This document shows, one piece after another, positions 1-8,893 of a stretch of DNA of 64,000 bases. The translations under genes were made by a program, and so were the position numbers. The notes beneath the pieces were generated by a model, which worked only from the letters and a program-made list of their open reading frames with translations, was not told the DNA's origin and did not search any database. Each line of letters begins with the position of its first letter. The stretch's first letter is position 1. The stretch covers positions 202,251 through 266,250 of the forward strand of contig NZ_JASHIC010000005.1 of the NCBI RefSeq assembly GCF_030056705.1, read 5' to 3'. Source of the DNA: Flectobacillus longus (GTDB taxonomy: Bacteria; Bacteroidota; Bacteroidia; Cytophagales; Spirosomataceae).

Positions 1-1
1 G

Positions 2-1270
2 GTAAAGCAAGCCGATTTGTATCTGCGCGATGCCGACACCGAAATTATGCAAGCCAAAGGTCAGTTTGATCCTAAACTTAGCTCCACGCTCGACCGCAAG
101 GCTTTGGGTGGGAGTGAGTATTATAATCGTTGGGAAAATGCCTTGAAAGTGCCTGTTTGGACAGGTACAGATTTAAAATTAGGGTATGAAAATCGTACAG
201 GTAAAAAACTTTTACCCGAAGAATCGCCCGAATTATTAGTCGCAGGAATAACAGTACCTATTGGGCAAGGCATGATTATCGACGCACGTCGTACAACCTT
301 GAAACAAGCACAATTGGCAAAAACAATTTCTGAAGCAGAACGATTGAAGTTAATAAACAAAACCGTGTTATCTGCCTCAAAAGCCTATTGGGAATGGTGG
401 TTTAGCTATCAGCAATTACAGTTTATTCAAGAAGGTTTGAATTTGGCCAATACTCGATATATAGCGACCAAAGAACGTGCTACCATTGGCGAGCAAGCTG
501 CGATTGATTCTGTAGAAGCCAAAATTACTTTACAAGACCGTCAGGTAGCGTTAGAACAAGCGTATGTCGAATTACAGAATACTCGTTTGGCTCTTTCCAA
601 TTATTTGTGGGACATCAACGAAAACCCATTGGAATTACCTGAGGGAGCTATTCCCCCTAAAATTCCGACTCGAAAACTCGACGAGGTAACCTTACAGAAT
701 CTAGTTACTCAAGCAAAAGTACAACACCCTGAAATTGTAAAATTGGATGTCAAAATCAAACAATTGGGCTTAGAAGAAAAACTAAGAAAGGAGTTGTTGA
801 AGCCGCAGTTGAATTTCAATTTTAACTTTATTACCAAAACGCTTAATAGCAATTATGGTCCAGAAGGCGGTATCTCTTTTGATAATCATAAAATGGGTGT
901 TGAATTTGTGATGCCAATTTTTTTACGAAAAGAGAGAGGTAAATTAGAGCAAGTACGTATTAAGCAATTGTCGACGGGTTTTGAATATAATTTGGCAAAA
1001 AGAGAAGTAGTCAACGATATTTATGCCGCTTACAACGATGTAAAAAACCTCGAACGCCAGCTTTCTATTCAGCAGCAGGCAACTAGTAATCAGGAACTTT
1101 TACTAAAGGCAGAACAACGTAAGTTCGAAATAGGCGAAAGTACACTTTTCCTAATCAACTCCCGTGAAAGTAAGTTTATCGACATGAAAGTCAAAGTTGA
1201 ATCTTTGCGAAGCAAATATGAAAAAGCCCTCGCAAGTTTAGCGTACTACTCAGGTTTAAGTGAATTATAA
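2..1270 (+). CDS. TolC family outer membrane efflux protein, 5' truncated by the window edge
   Basis: The reading frame is open from base 2, so the true start and signal peptide lie before the window; the TTG at 17 is only an internal codon. About 422 residues are visible, against roughly 450-500 for the family. The visible part alternates long helices rich in Gln, Glu, Leu and Lys with short strand-like stretches (for example around GGISFDNHKMGVEF), the helix/strand pattern of the TolC channel. TolC-type proteins form trimeric ducts across the outer membrane and work with an inner-membrane pump and a periplasmic adaptor. No pump or adaptor gene is visible; they may lie upstream. A good terminator follows at once, so this is the last gene of its operon. 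The family is fairly certain; the substrate is unknown. Confidence 0.85.
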   Translation, partial: VKQADLYLRDADTEIMQAKGQFDPKLSSTLDRKALGGSEYYNRWENALKVPVWTGTDLKLGYENRTGKKLLPEESPELLVAGITVPIGQGMIIDARRTTLKQAQLAKTISEAERLKLINKTVLSASKAYWEWWFSYQQLQFIQEGLNLANTRYIATKERATIGEQAAIDSVEAKITLQDRQVALEQAYVELQNTRLALSNYLWDINENPLELPEGAIPPKIPTRKLDEVTLQNLVTQAKVQHPEIVKLDVKIKQLGLEEKLRKELLKPQLNFNFNFITKTLNSNYGPEGGISFDNHKMGVEFVMPIFLRKERGKLEQVRIKQLSTGFEYNLAKREVVNDIYAAYNDVKNLERQLSIQQQATSNQELLLKAEQRKFEIGESTLFLINSRESKFIDMKVKVESLRSKYEKALASLAYYSGLSEL

Positions 1271-1276
1271 CTCTTA

Positions 1277-1309
1277 GCCCTACAGTTTAAGCTGTGGGGC
1301 ATTTTTTTT
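1277..1309 (+). terminator. Intrinsic terminator after the TolC-like gene
   Basis: A 9-bp stem (1277-1285 with 1292-1300, one G-U pair) closes a six-base loop and is followed by eight T residues at 1302-1309. Confidence 0.85.
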
Positions 1310-1335
1310 GCCTTGCATTTATTCTAGTACTTTTG
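1307..1335 (+). promoter_or_regulatory. Bacteroidota-type promoter of the methyltransferase gene
   Basis: A -33 TTTG at 1307-1310 is separated by 17 bases from a -7 box TACTTTTG at 1328-1335, matching TTTG-N17-23-TAnnTTTG. The ATG at 1340 lies only a few bases past the -7 box, so the transcript may be leaderless or nearly so. The -33 box overlaps the T-tract of the preceding terminator. Confidence 0.6.
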
Positions 1336-1339
1336 TGGT

Positions 1340-2542
1340 ATGAACGCTCCTTTATTTAGCCCCGAAGAAATCCAGTTTATACAAGAACATCTCAACGACG
1401 AGCCCAGCAAGCTAATGTTGCAGGCGCGTCGTTATCCACATTTGCCCATAGCCAAGTTGGTTCAACAAATTCAAGCTCGTCAGAAAGCCCAACACAAATT
1501 GCCCGATTGGTATGCCAACGCCAAGTTAGTGTTTCCTGCAAACCTTTCGGTAGAGCAATGTTCGTCGCAAGTAACAGCACAATTCAAAGCAAGTTTGATT
1601 CATGGCGAAAGCTTAGCCGATTTGACTGGCGGAATGGGAGTTGATACGGCTTATTTGGCACAAGGTTTTCAAAAAGCTTTTCATTTTGAGCAAAACCAAG
1701 AGCTTCAAGAGATAGTGGCGTACAATTTTGAGCAATTGGGATTAAATCAAATAGCCTTTGTTCTTGGTAATTCAATGGATTGGCTCAATGCACAGGACGC
1801 TTCTCAAACGCATTTTTCATGGATATACCTCGACCCGCATCGTCGTGATGAAGCAGGAGGGAAGGTTTTTGCCTTGAGCGATTGTGAACCCGATGTGGTG
1901 AAATATCAAGATTTGCTTTTTCAATTTTCTGAAAATATTCTGATTAAAGCATCTCCTATGCTCGACCTCGACCAGTCTATTCGAGAATTGAAGTGTATTA
2001 AACAGATTTGGGTAATTTCGGTAGATAACGAAGTGAAGGAGGTTCTTTTTCACTTGAAATCAAACCATACCGACGCTCCACTGATAACTTGTGTGGCTTT
2101 ATATAAAAATCAGGATACTCAAACTTTGAGTTTTTACAAAGAAGAAGAAGCGCAAATTGCTCCGAGTATTGGTCAGCCCGCTCGTTATTTATACGAACCA
2201 AGTGTAGCCTTGCTAAAAGCAGGTGCATTTAAACTTCCTTGCGAGCATTTTCATTTACAAAAAATAGCACCACATAGTCATTTATATACTTCAGAAGTTT
2301 TTCAGCCTGATTTTATGGGACGTTCTTTTGAGATTTTGGCGGTTTGCAAACTAGATAAAAAAGCGATTACTCCATTTATTTCTAATAATCAGGCAAATAT
2401 TACTATCAGGAATTTTCCTTTAACAGTAAAACAGATAAGAGAGAAACTAAAAATACAAGAAGGAGGGAATACCTATCTTTTTGCTACGACCGATGCTCAG
2501 GGACAAAAAATTGTGATAGTTTGTCAAAAGGTGACTTCCTAA
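1340..2542 (+). CDS. Class I SAM-dependent methyltransferase with THUMP-like C-terminal domain
   Basis: The 400-residue protein has an N-terminal helical part (about 1-85), then a Rossmann methyltransferase core with the SAM-binding loop DLTGGMGVDT at residues 94-103 and a motif IV-like YLDPHRRD near residue 165. The C-terminal third (LYEPSVALLKAGAF onward) resembles the THUMP-like domain found in a conserved Bacteroidota methyltransferase family. The DPHRRD signature and the THUMP-like tail suggest a nucleic acid, probably RNA, as substrate, but no substrate is established. It stands alone between a terminator and an intergenic gap and has its own promoter. The start is the ATG just after the -7 box; no earlier in-frame start fits. 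The methyltransferase assignment is strong and the target is inference. Confidence 0.8.
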   Translation: MNAPLFSPEEIQFIQEHLNDEPSKLMLQARRYPHLPIAKLVQQIQARQKAQHKLPDWYANAKLVFPANLSVEQCSSQVTAQFKASLIHGESLADLTGGMGVDTAYLAQGFQKAFHFEQNQELQEIVAYNFEQLGLNQIAFVLGNSMDWLNAQDASQTHFSWIYLDPHRRDEAGGKVFALSDCEPDVVKYQDLLFQFSENILIKASPMLDLDQSIRELKCIKQIWVISVDNEVKEVLFHLKSNHTDAPLITCVALYKNQDTQTLSFYKEEEAQIAPSIGQPARYLYEPSVALLKAGAFKLPCEHFHLQKIAPHSHLYTSEVFQPDFMGRSFEILAVCKLDKKAITPFISNNQANITIRNFPLTVKQIREKLKIQEGGNTYLFATTDAQGQKIVIVCQKVTS

Positions 2543-2646
2543 AGCGATATAAGTCTTATAGCTACCAAATACTCAAATAGTTGCTTGAAATCAAACCGAA
2601 TAAGCACTAAATTCGTTGGTAAGACACAATCAAAATTTTCGAAATC

Positions 2647-3321
2647 ATGAAAAAACTTCTCATCTTATCTATTCTATTAATTATTGGCAAATCGGCATTT
2701 AGTCAGGTTTTTACTGGAACTCTCGAAGTTGACCGTGCCAATAAAGAAGGCTTATACACAACGGTATCAGTCGATGAAAAATATGTAAAAGAATCTTGGG
2801 CTCAAGAATTAGCCAAATACGGTCGTGTCGAAGATGGTCGTAGTGGAGTTTATCGTATTACAGGAGCTAATATTCCAAGCATTTCGAGCCTTCCATTGAT
2901 GGTAGTCAGTAGAGTATTTTATGATAAAGGCCGTACCAAAATATTTGTTTCTTTTGGATTCGAAGACCAAATCTATATCAATGGAGGACATTCTCAATAT
3001 CCTCAAGCCGAAAAGTTTCTGAATAACTTCGTGGACCTTATTACTCAACAAGAAAATGTAAGGATTCAGCAAAAAGCTTTGGATGATATAAATGACAAGC
3101 AAAAGAAATTTGCTAAAACAGGAGATAAACTTGTAAAATCGATTGAAGATAACAAAAAGGAAAAGGAACGTTTGTTAAGAAAAATTGAAGAAAATGGTGT
3201 AGCTCTAGAAAAACTCCTTTCGGATGTAGAACAAAATAAGAAAGATCAAATCAAAATTCAGGAGGAAGTTGCCAATCAGCAAAAGAAATTAGAAGAAGCC
3301 AGAACAAAATTGCCAAAATAA
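2647..3321 (+). CDS. Secreted coiled-coil protein of unknown function
   Basis: The 224-residue protein begins with a clear signal peptide (MKKLLILSILLIIGKSAFSQ, cleavage after about residue 20). A globular segment to about residue 130 has several short strands. Residues 130-224 form a long charged coiled coil (repeated Lys, Glu, Gln and Asp with spaced Leu and Ile). There is no transmembrane segment after the signal and no lipobox, so it is probably periplasmic. I do not recognise the globular part. It is a single-gene unit: a 104-base gap precedes it and a strong terminator follows. The tail could mediate oligomerisation or span part of the periplasm; this is only a guess from composition. 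Confidence 0.65.
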   Translation: MKKLLILSILLIIGKSAFSQVFTGTLEVDRANKEGLYTTVSVDEKYVKESWAQELAKYGRVEDGRSGVYRITGANIPSISSLPLMVVSRVFYDKGRTKIFVSFGFEDQIYINGGHSQYPQAEKFLNNFVDLITQQENVRIQQKALDDINDKQKKFAKTGDKLVKSIEDNKKEKERLLRKIEENGVALEKLLSDVEQNKKDQIKIQEEVANQQKKLEEARTKLPK

Positions 3322-3330
3322 ATAACCCCA

Positions 3331-3371
3331 AAAACTCCTAATCAAGTCTGTTTTGATTAGGAGTTTTTTTT
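3331..3371 (+). terminator. Intrinsic terminator after the coiled-coil gene
   Basis: A perfect 15-bp stem (3331-3345 with 3353-3367) closes a seven-base loop and ends in a run of T to 3371. Confidence 0.9.
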
Positions 3372-3570
3372 GTGACCCATCCAAAAATTCCATTTAGCCT
3401 TCTAAAACTGCCGTCCGTTTATTTTCGTCTTGATAATTCTAGGTCTCCACATAACTTTCGAACATCAAACAAGGCAAAACAGCTACAATATCCCAATAAT
3501 TAACTAAATTAGGCTGTAACCTTTGATTTGAAACTAGCATCAAACCTCGTAACAATTAATACTTACTATC

Positions 3571-4002
3571 ATGAACGAAAGACTTTATCGCAATCCTTCA
3601 AAAGCTACTTTGGGGGGTGTTTGTGCAGGACTCGCAGAAAGATTCGGAATAGAAACTGTTATTATTCAATTAATATTTTTCTTCGGAACAGTATTATCAC
3701 ATGGCTTCTTCTTTTGGATGTACATCATCCTTTGGATAGCCTTACCAGTCAAAAATACTTGGGATACTACCGTAAACGATGCCACTGCTTTCAACTTTAA
3801 TAAACCTGACATGAAAAAAGAATCGAATAAAATTTGGGGTGCCGTACTTATCGGCCTTGGCTTAATCTTCTTCTTGGACGAATGGATTCCGAGCTTTGAT
3901 ATGCATAAATTATGGCCTTTGGTGCTCATCGGTGTAGGTGGTTATATCATCTTCAAGGATAGAAAATCAAATGGCAATAACGACAATTACGGTCAATTCT
4001 AA
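3571..4002 (+). CDS. PspC domain membrane protein with LiaF/DUF5668-like helices
   Basis: This 143-residue membrane protein starts with a PspC domain (residues 1-60: LYRNPSKATLGGVCAGLAERFGI, then a hydrophobic helix). A second pair of membrane helices follows (about 88-130, NKIWGAVLIGLGLIFFLDE then LWPLVLIGVGGYIIF), the pattern of the LiaF-type transmembrane domain. PspC domains occur in membrane stress sensors of the phage-shock type. The next gene starts 19 bases downstream and carries the same two-helix unit joined to a LiaF-like globular domain, so the two probably form an envelope-stress operon. A longer frame at 3528-3800 is an out-of-frame shadow. Confidence 0.75.
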   Translation: MNERLYRNPSKATLGGVCAGLAERFGIETVIIQLIFFFGTVLSHGFFFWMYIILWIALPVKNTWDTTVNDATAFNFNKPDMKKESNKIWGAVLIGLGLIFFLDEWIPSFDMHKLWPLVLIGVGGYIIFKDRKSNGNNDNYGQF

Positions 4003-4021
4003 TCTTCAAAACCTTTAAGCC

Positions 4022-5017
4022 ATGAATTCAAAAAATATATTTGCAGGAGGTTTTCTAATTTTATTAGGTATCCTCTTCCTCGGAAAAGAATATGGGTGGT
4101 TTCATATCCACTGGCACGATATTGCTCGAATGTGGCCACTGCTGTTGATATACATGGGCTTGATGGCCTTTGTTGGCAAGACCAGTCGCTCTGCTACGGT
4201 TATTTCGATTGTAATGATGGCAATTTTTATCCCTCTGGTATTGGTCAAAAGCTGTGTCGATGATGTAAAGTCAGAAGTTTTTGATGGCGATAGAGATTTT
4301 CATTTTCGTTTTGACGATAATGACAGTCATGACAATGATAACAACGATAACAATGACAACGATAACGATGATAAGTCTTCTTATGGAACAGGAGGTAAAC
4401 AGCATATCATTGAGCCGATGAACTCATCCATCAAAACTGCTAATTTTGAGTTAAATGGCGGTGCCGCTGAGTTTATCATCGACGGAGGAACTTCTGAATT
4501 AGTTGAAGCTGATGCTGATTTAGATTTTGGTAAAATCTCATTGGGAAAAACAGGAGAAGGTGATAATCCTAATGTCAATTTTAAACTTTCTGGTAAAAAA
4601 GAGGGTATCAATTTTGACAGCGATCGTCACAATAAAGTTGACTTGAAATTTAATCCCAATGTGCTTTGGAACATGAAGTTTGAATTTGGTGCAGGTAAAG
4701 CGGATTTCGATTTGTCTACGTATCGTATCAAACAGTTGGACATCAAAACAGGTGTAACCAAAACCGACATCAAATTAGGTGATTTGGCTGACAATATGAT
4801 TGTGAACGTAGAATCTGGACTTACTTCAATTGAATTTGAAGTTCCGCAAGGTGTAGGTTGTCGTATCAAAGTGGATGGAGGATTAAACTCGAAAAACTTC
4901 GATGGGTTTACCAAAAGAGGAGACTATTGGGAATCACCAAATTATGATAAAGCAAGCAAAAAAATCTTAATTAATTTTGAAGGTGGTTTACAAGACTTAA
5001 AAGTGAAAAGATACTAA
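4022..5017 (+). CDS. LiaF-like membrane protein (DUF5668 helices plus C-terminal beta domain)
   Basis: The 331-residue protein has two or three N-terminal membrane helices (about 5-24, 33-53 and 58-75). A very acidic Asp/Asn-rich linker follows (about residues 98-118, alternating D and N), then a repetitive beta-rich domain (about 140-331) resembling the C-terminal domain of LiaF/VraT-type proteins. In Firmicutes, LiaF inhibits a two-component envelope-stress system; in Bacteroidota such proteins often sit beside PspC genes with no adjacent kinase, as here. Membrane placement is seen; a stress-sensing role is inferred from the family and the PspC neighbour. The linker DNA is a degenerate GAYAAY repeat (4313-4375) that could vary in length. 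Confidence 0.7.
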   Translation: MNSKNIFAGGFLILLGILFLGKEYGWFHIHWHDIARMWPLLLIYMGLMAFVGKTSRSATVISIVMMAIFIPLVLVKSCVDDVKSEVFDGDRDFHFRFDDNDSHDNDNNDNNDNDNDDKSSYGTGGKQHIIEPMNSSIKTANFELNGGAAEFIIDGGTSELVEADADLDFGKISLGKTGEGDNPNVNFKLSGKKEGINFDSDRHNKVDLKFNPNVLWNMKFEFGAGKADFDLSTYRIKQLDIKTGVTKTDIKLGDLADNMIVNVESGLTSIEFEVPQGVGCRIKVDGGLNSKNFDGFTKRGDYWESPNYDKASKKILINFEGGLQDLKVKRY

Positions 5018-5050
5018 GTATTACTGATGTCAGATTTTTGATATAAATAG

Positions 5051-5090
5051 AAAGGAGCTCTCATTGATTTGAAGAGCTCCTTTTATTTTT
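5051..5090 (+). terminator. Intrinsic terminator of the PspC/LiaF-like pair
   Basis: An 11-bp stem (5051-5061 with 5073-5083) is followed by a T-rich run (5081-5090). Confidence 0.85.
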
Positions 5091-5138
5091 ACTGATAAGA
5101 ATAGTTAAAGAGTAAAAAAATCTAAAACCAGATATTCA

Positions 5139-5540
5139 TTATCGAATCGTTTGACACAATTCAACCAATACTGAATTGGTTGATTTTGGGTGTAAAAAGC
5201 AAACTAATTTATTGTCTGCACCCTTTTTGGGAACTTCGTTTAATAGAATAAAACCTTCTGATTTTAATCTTGCCATTTCGGTTTCAATGTCTTCAACTTC
5301 AAAGGCAATATGGTGTATTCCTTCCCCTTTTTTCTCAATAAATTTAGCAATGGGACTATCAGGGTTGGTTGCTTCCAAAAGCTCAATTTTTGTTTGACCT
5401 GTCTGGAAAAAAGAAGTCAAAACACCTTCTGACTCTACGCCTTCCTGTTTGTAAGGTGATACGCCCAATAATTTACTAAATAAGGTATTGGATTCAGATA
5501 GGCTCTTTACCGCAATACCGATATGTTCAACATGTTGCAT
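5139..5540 (-). CDS. mce: Methylmalonyl-CoA epimerase
   Basis: This small glyoxalase/VOC-fold enzyme interconverts the R and S forms of methylmalonyl-CoA between propionyl-CoA carboxylase or methylmalonyl-CoA mutase and central metabolism. The 133-residue sequence has two VOC repeats. Metal-ligand regions are visible at HVEHIGIAV (residues 3-11) and GIHHIAFEVEDI (around 75-86), and ELLEA supplies a further conserved Glu. I chose the ATG at 5540 because the protein then matches the family start and usual length; the ATG at 5573 would add an 11-residue polar tail. It is a single gene, convergent with the LiaF-like operon. Mutase and carboxylase genes are not in the window. The call is confident. 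Confidence 0.88.
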   Translation of the reverse strand: MQHVEHIGIAVKSLSESNTLFSKLLGVSPYKQEGVESEGVLTSFFQTGQTKIELLEATNPDSPIAKFIEKKGEGIHHIAFEVEDIETEMARLKSEGFILLNEVPKKGADNKLVCFLHPKSTNSVLVELCQTIR

Positions 5541-5787
5541 CTTATGGTTTTGTTTTGATTTTCGATTAAACATTTATCTTTGACAAATATCTAAAAACTA
5601 TTATTTGATAGCCACAAAACTATCTCAACTTAGCACAAATAGATTTTAATAGTAATAAAATATTTTTGAACATTCACCATCAAAACAAATAAGCATGCTC
5701 ATTGTTATATTTGATTCGATTATATAAATAATTGAATAATAGGTATTTGTGTTCAATACTGTATGCTTATAACTCAAAACTCTCCGT

Positions 5788-6864
5788 ATGTCTAAACGTA
5801 AAAGGAATCATTCTCAATCAACTTTAGGTACTTCCCCTGGAACACTTACTTATGTTGGGGAAGATGTAAACTATGCTACCAAAATCACTTGGATTGAATA
5901 TAATAATGAGGAATATAAAGTGTGTCAAATTCCGCATTTTGCAGATTTGAATCAGCTAGAGTTAAGCAAAACGAAACGACATTGGTTCAATATCGACGGT
6001 ATTCACGAGCCACAAGTGATTGCAACGATTGGCGAAATCTTTAATCTTCATCCACTTATTTTGGAGGATATCATGAATACTGAGCAAAAGCCTAAGTTTG
6101 AGTCTTATGAAGGGAATCAGCTTTTTTTTACTTTCAAAATGCTCAATTATAACGCTACTACACGAGAGATAGAAAGCGAGCATTTGAGTTTAGTCTTGAT
6201 AGATAATTGTGTCCTTTCATTTCAGGAAGAGCGAACTACTGATATTTTCTTACCTGTTCAAAATCGAATTATAGCATCGGCTGGTAAGACTCGTAAAAAT
6301 GGGGTAGATTACTTGATTTATTGTCTAATTGACTTGGTGGTAGATACTTACTTTATGTGTCTGGATTGTCTTTCTGATGAGATTGAGCGATTGGAGGAGG
6401 ATATTATTGAAGATGCCAAACCATTGGCAATGCGAGAGCTGTACGGTTTAAAGCGAGAGGAAATGATTTTGCGAAAATCTATCTATCCATTACGTGAAAT
6501 GATTGCAACTCTCCTTCGTGAAGATTACCCTAGTATTACGCATTATACCTCACTTTATTTTAGAGATGTACTCGATCACACGTCACAATTAATTGAAAAT
6601 ATAGATTCACATCGAGATTTGATCGCTTCTTTAATGGATTTGTATTTATCGCAAGTGAGTAACAAAATGAACAATATCATGAAGGTACTCACGGTGATTT
6701 CAGTCATTTTTATGCCGTTGACATTTGTGGCTGGTATTTATGGGATGAACTTTGATAATATGCCCGAATTGCATTGGCAATACAGTTACCCAGTTGTTTG
6801 GATAGTTATGATTGTTATGGTTATCCTAATGCTGATAGGGTTTAAGCGAAAAGGGTGGCTGTGA
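5788..6864 (+). CDS. corA: CorA family magnesium/cobalt transporter
   Basis: The 358-residue protein has a large cytoplasmic N-terminal alpha/beta funnel domain (about 1-290), then two C-terminal membrane helices. The invariant pore motif GMN lies at residues 319-321 in the context YGMNFDNMPELHW, and a basic tail (FKRKGWL) ends the protein. CorA pentamers conduct Mg2+, and in some members Co2+ or Ni2+, down the electrochemical gradient. The length matches bacterial CorA. It is monocistronic with a long AT-rich gap after it. I see no Mg2+-sensing riboswitch in the roughly 215-base upstream gap. The family is certain; ion preference cannot be read from the sequence. Confidence 0.95.
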   Translation: MSKRKRNHSQSTLGTSPGTLTYVGEDVNYATKITWIEYNNEEYKVCQIPHFADLNQLELSKTKRHWFNIDGIHEPQVIATIGEIFNLHPLILEDIMNTEQKPKFESYEGNQLFFTFKMLNYNATTREIESEHLSLVLIDNCVLSFQEERTTDIFLPVQNRIIASAGKTRKNGVDYLIYCLIDLVVDTYFMCLDCLSDEIERLEEDIIEDAKPLAMRELYGLKREEMILRKSIYPLREMIATLLREDYPSITHYTSLYFRDVLDHTSQLIENIDSHRDLIASLMDLYLSQVSNKMNNIMKVLTVISVIFMPLTFVAGIYGMNFDNMPELHWQYSYPVVWIVMIVMVILMLIGFKRKGWL

Positions 6865-7382
6865 TCTAGTAATAAATACTCATATTGGAAATTTGTATAA
6901 AATGTGATTTTACTCAGTTAGAAAAAAATATTTTTTTATGTTTTTGTAAGATATGACTTGTTTTGTAAACCTAATTTGAGTAAAAATATACTTTTTTAAC
7001 AAAAATAGGGTGAATATGAATCCTCTATCATTATTAAATAGTATTTTGGCTTATAGAACTGTTGATTTATAAAGCTTTTAACTACAAAAAGTACAAAAAA
7101 TAATTACCATAAATCAAAAAATATTTTTTATTCTAAGTTTGGTTGCAAAATCAATGTATTTTTTCAAAAAAATATTAATTTCTAAAAAAATAGGTTTTAA
7201 AAATCTATAAATCTTCTCAAAAAAGATAAAATTAAAGATTTTTAGGGTTGTTTTAGAAGATGATGAGATTTTTTAGGTGAGCTTTAACTGCTTGATTTTC
7301 TGATACTTTAGTCGGATATTTGAATCATAAAATGGTCTAAGTAACCAACGGTTTAGACAATCACAAAAAATCTTAGAAGAGT
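6865..7382. other. 518-base AT-rich gap with no gene
   Basis: No credible reading frame, RNA fold or terminator is seen. The stretch is very rich in A and T runs, with repeated A6-8/TATT/T6 blocks (around 6926-6941, 7116-7132 and 7165-7176). Such blocks could bend DNA or bind an architectural protein. The last 100 bases should hold the promoter of the next gene, but no TAnnTTTG box is clear. Confidence 0.5.
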
Positions 7383-7877
7383 ATGGAAAGCGTGTTTGCT
7401 TCGATTTTGTTAATCTCGGGTCGTCCGACTCAACCATTTACTGGTGTACCGCCAGTAGTGATGGTTATATTCATGGTAGTTTCTGTTGCATTGATAGTGT
7501 TAGGTTTAGTAATTTCTAGAAAGCGTCAATCATGGTTGGAGCATTCACAAATTACAGAAGGTGAAATTGTAGAGGTAAGTAAACGTTACGAACGTAGCGA
7601 CAAAATGGGGCAGTCTCCAATCTATTTTCCTGTAGTATCATTCAGCTTCAAAGGAAGAACATTTAAGATAGAATCTGAAACTGGCATGCCAAGAATTAGT
7701 CAAGTAGGTGAAAAAGTTGAGGTTCGCTTCAATCCTGAAAATCCTTATGATTCTACTTTAGGTACGTCGAGTATTCCTGGGACAAAACCTGGTTTATTTT
7801 TTGTTCTTGGAGCTCTGTTATTGGTTGCAAGTGCAATTCTAACGGCTCATGCTCAAATGCCAATTGCTCTTAAGTAA
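7383..7877 (+). CDS. DUF3592 domain membrane protein
   Basis: The 164-residue protein has a membrane helix near the N terminus (about 23-45, VVMVIFMVVSVALIVLGLVI), a cytoplasmic or periplasmic beta-rich middle (SFKGRTFKIESETGMPRISQVGEKVEVRFNPENP, split here only by description) and a second helix near the C terminus (about 138-155). This layout and the V-x-V-x-F/Y-NP-x-NP segment are typical of DUF3592. The function of the family is not known. It is a single gene with its own terminator. Confidence 0.65.
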   Translation: MESVFASILLISGRPTQPFTGVPPVVMVIFMVVSVALIVLGLVISRKRQSWLEHSQITEGEIVEVSKRYERSDKMGQSPIYFPVVSFSFKGRTFKIESETGMPRISQVGEKVEVRFNPENPYDSTLGTSSIPGTKPGLFFVLGALLLVASAILTAHAQMPIALK

Positions 7878-7896
7878 TTTTGGATGCCAAATAATA

Positions 7897-7928
7897 AAAA
7901 AAAGGTGCTAGTGATAGCACCTTTTTTT
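7897..7928 (+). terminator. Intrinsic terminator, usable on both strands
   Basis: A 14-bp stem (7897-7910 with 7915-7928) with flanking A and T runs serves the DUF3592 gene on + and could also stop readthrough from the DeoR gene on -. Confidence 0.85.
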
Positions 7929-7955
7929 ATGCAAGTATTTGCAAATTTATGCAAA

Positions 7956-8705
7956 CTATAGGATTTCGACAGATTTACCTTTGAAAGGTTGTAGGATTTT
8001 TTCATTTGGATTAAGGCTTGTAACCAGGTAATCCAAATCATCCACATCACATACTTTGTAGTTTTCGATCCTATTCATTTTTTCCTCAATCACACAGCTT
8101 ACCGTTTTTTTGGCAACGCTCATCATTTTTTGTTTCAATAACGATTCTTCATACTGTCTGATAGCTAATCCTTTTTGTGAATGAATGCTATTGATGCCCA
8201 TGAAGTAAAGGTCGGCATTAATATGCTCTAAATCTTGCATTGTTTTATTGCCAAGAGTTATTTGATATCGCTTGTAAAATGAGCCACCTAGCAAAATTAC
8301 TTCTATTTTGGGATGTTCAGCCAATGCAGTTGCCAAATGAGGATTGTTAGTAACTACAGTGATTTCCAAACTTTTAGGTAATTGTTCGGCAATATAAAAG
8401 TTGGTTGTACCTCCATCCATCAATACAATAGAATGGTTTTCAATGAGTTTTTGAGCCTTTTTTGTAATGATATTAAACTCATTGTTGGCAATACCCAAAC
8501 CACGACTTGCTTTCATTGATAAGTACGAATTGGCAATAGCCCCTCCATGTACTTTTTTCAAGAGTCCTCGGTCTTCTAGCTCTATAACATCTCTCCTTAC
8601 ACTATCATACGAGACATTTAATATTTGTCCCAGCTCTACTAATGTTACTTTCTTGTCAGTTCCTAACTTTTCTAGAATTAGTTGTTGACGTTCTTCTTTA
8701 AGCAT
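7956..8705 (-). CDS. DeoR/GlpR family transcriptional regulator
   Basis: The 249-residue protein has an N-terminal winged helix-turn-helix (residues 1-57: TLVELGQILNVSYDSVRRDVIELEDRG split across the recognition helix, then LLKKVHGGAI). A ribose-5-phosphate-isomerase-like effector domain follows (about 75-235), with the family signatures LMDGGTTN near residue 96 and VTNN near 117. DeoR/GlpR regulators usually repress sugar-phosphate or nucleoside catabolic operons and respond to a phosphorylated sugar. No such operon is adjacent, so the regulon is elsewhere or lost. Its upstream region carries several TTGCAA motifs, one 16-bp palindrome and a -7-like box on its own strand (8776-8783), suggesting autoregulation. 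Confidence 0.85.
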   Translation of the reverse strand: MLKEERQQLILEKLGTDKKVTLVELGQILNVSYDSVRRDVIELEDRGLLKKVHGGAIANSYLSMKASRGLGIANNEFNIITKKAQKLIENHSIVLMDGGTTNFYIAEQLPKSLEITVVTNNPHLATALAEHPKIEVILLGGSFYKRYQITLGNKTMQDLEHINADLYFMGINSIHSQKGLAIRQYEESLLKQKMMSVAKKTVSCVIEEKMNRIENYKVCDVDDLDYLVTSLNPNEKILQPFKGKSVEIL

Positions 8706-8728
8706 AACTTTAAACCTTTAAAGGCCCA

Positions 8729-8750
8729 CGCTTGCGTAAGATTGCAAGCG
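8729..8750. promoter_or_regulatory. Inverted repeat in the deoR-like leader
   Basis: CGCTTGC (8729-8735) is repeated in inverse form as GCAAGCG (8744-8750). It lies between the putative -7 box at 8776-8783 and the ATG at 8705, and contains the TTGCAA core seen in the nearby larger palindrome. A candidate operator for autoregulation. Confidence 0.4.
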
Positions 8751-8845
8751 CTTCTATTTTATTATAGTAAGTAGTCAAATTTACAATTATTTCTTACTAA
8801 TATCCTAGAGTAAAATGTTTTTTTTCGCAAAACTTTGAAAAAAGG

Positions 8846-8893
8846 TCTCAAACTATTGCAATTTTTTGCAAATTCACTTGCAATAGTTTGAGA
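8846..8893. promoter_or_regulatory. 16-bp perfect inverted repeat, candidate DeoR-type operator
   Basis: The arm at 8846-8861 is exactly reverse-complementary to 8878-8893, with a 16-base spacer that holds one more TTGCAA (8866-8871). The right arm overlaps a TTG (8878-8880) that sits 22 bases before the -7 box at 8903-8910. A regulator bound here would cover that promoter. Confidence 0.5.
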
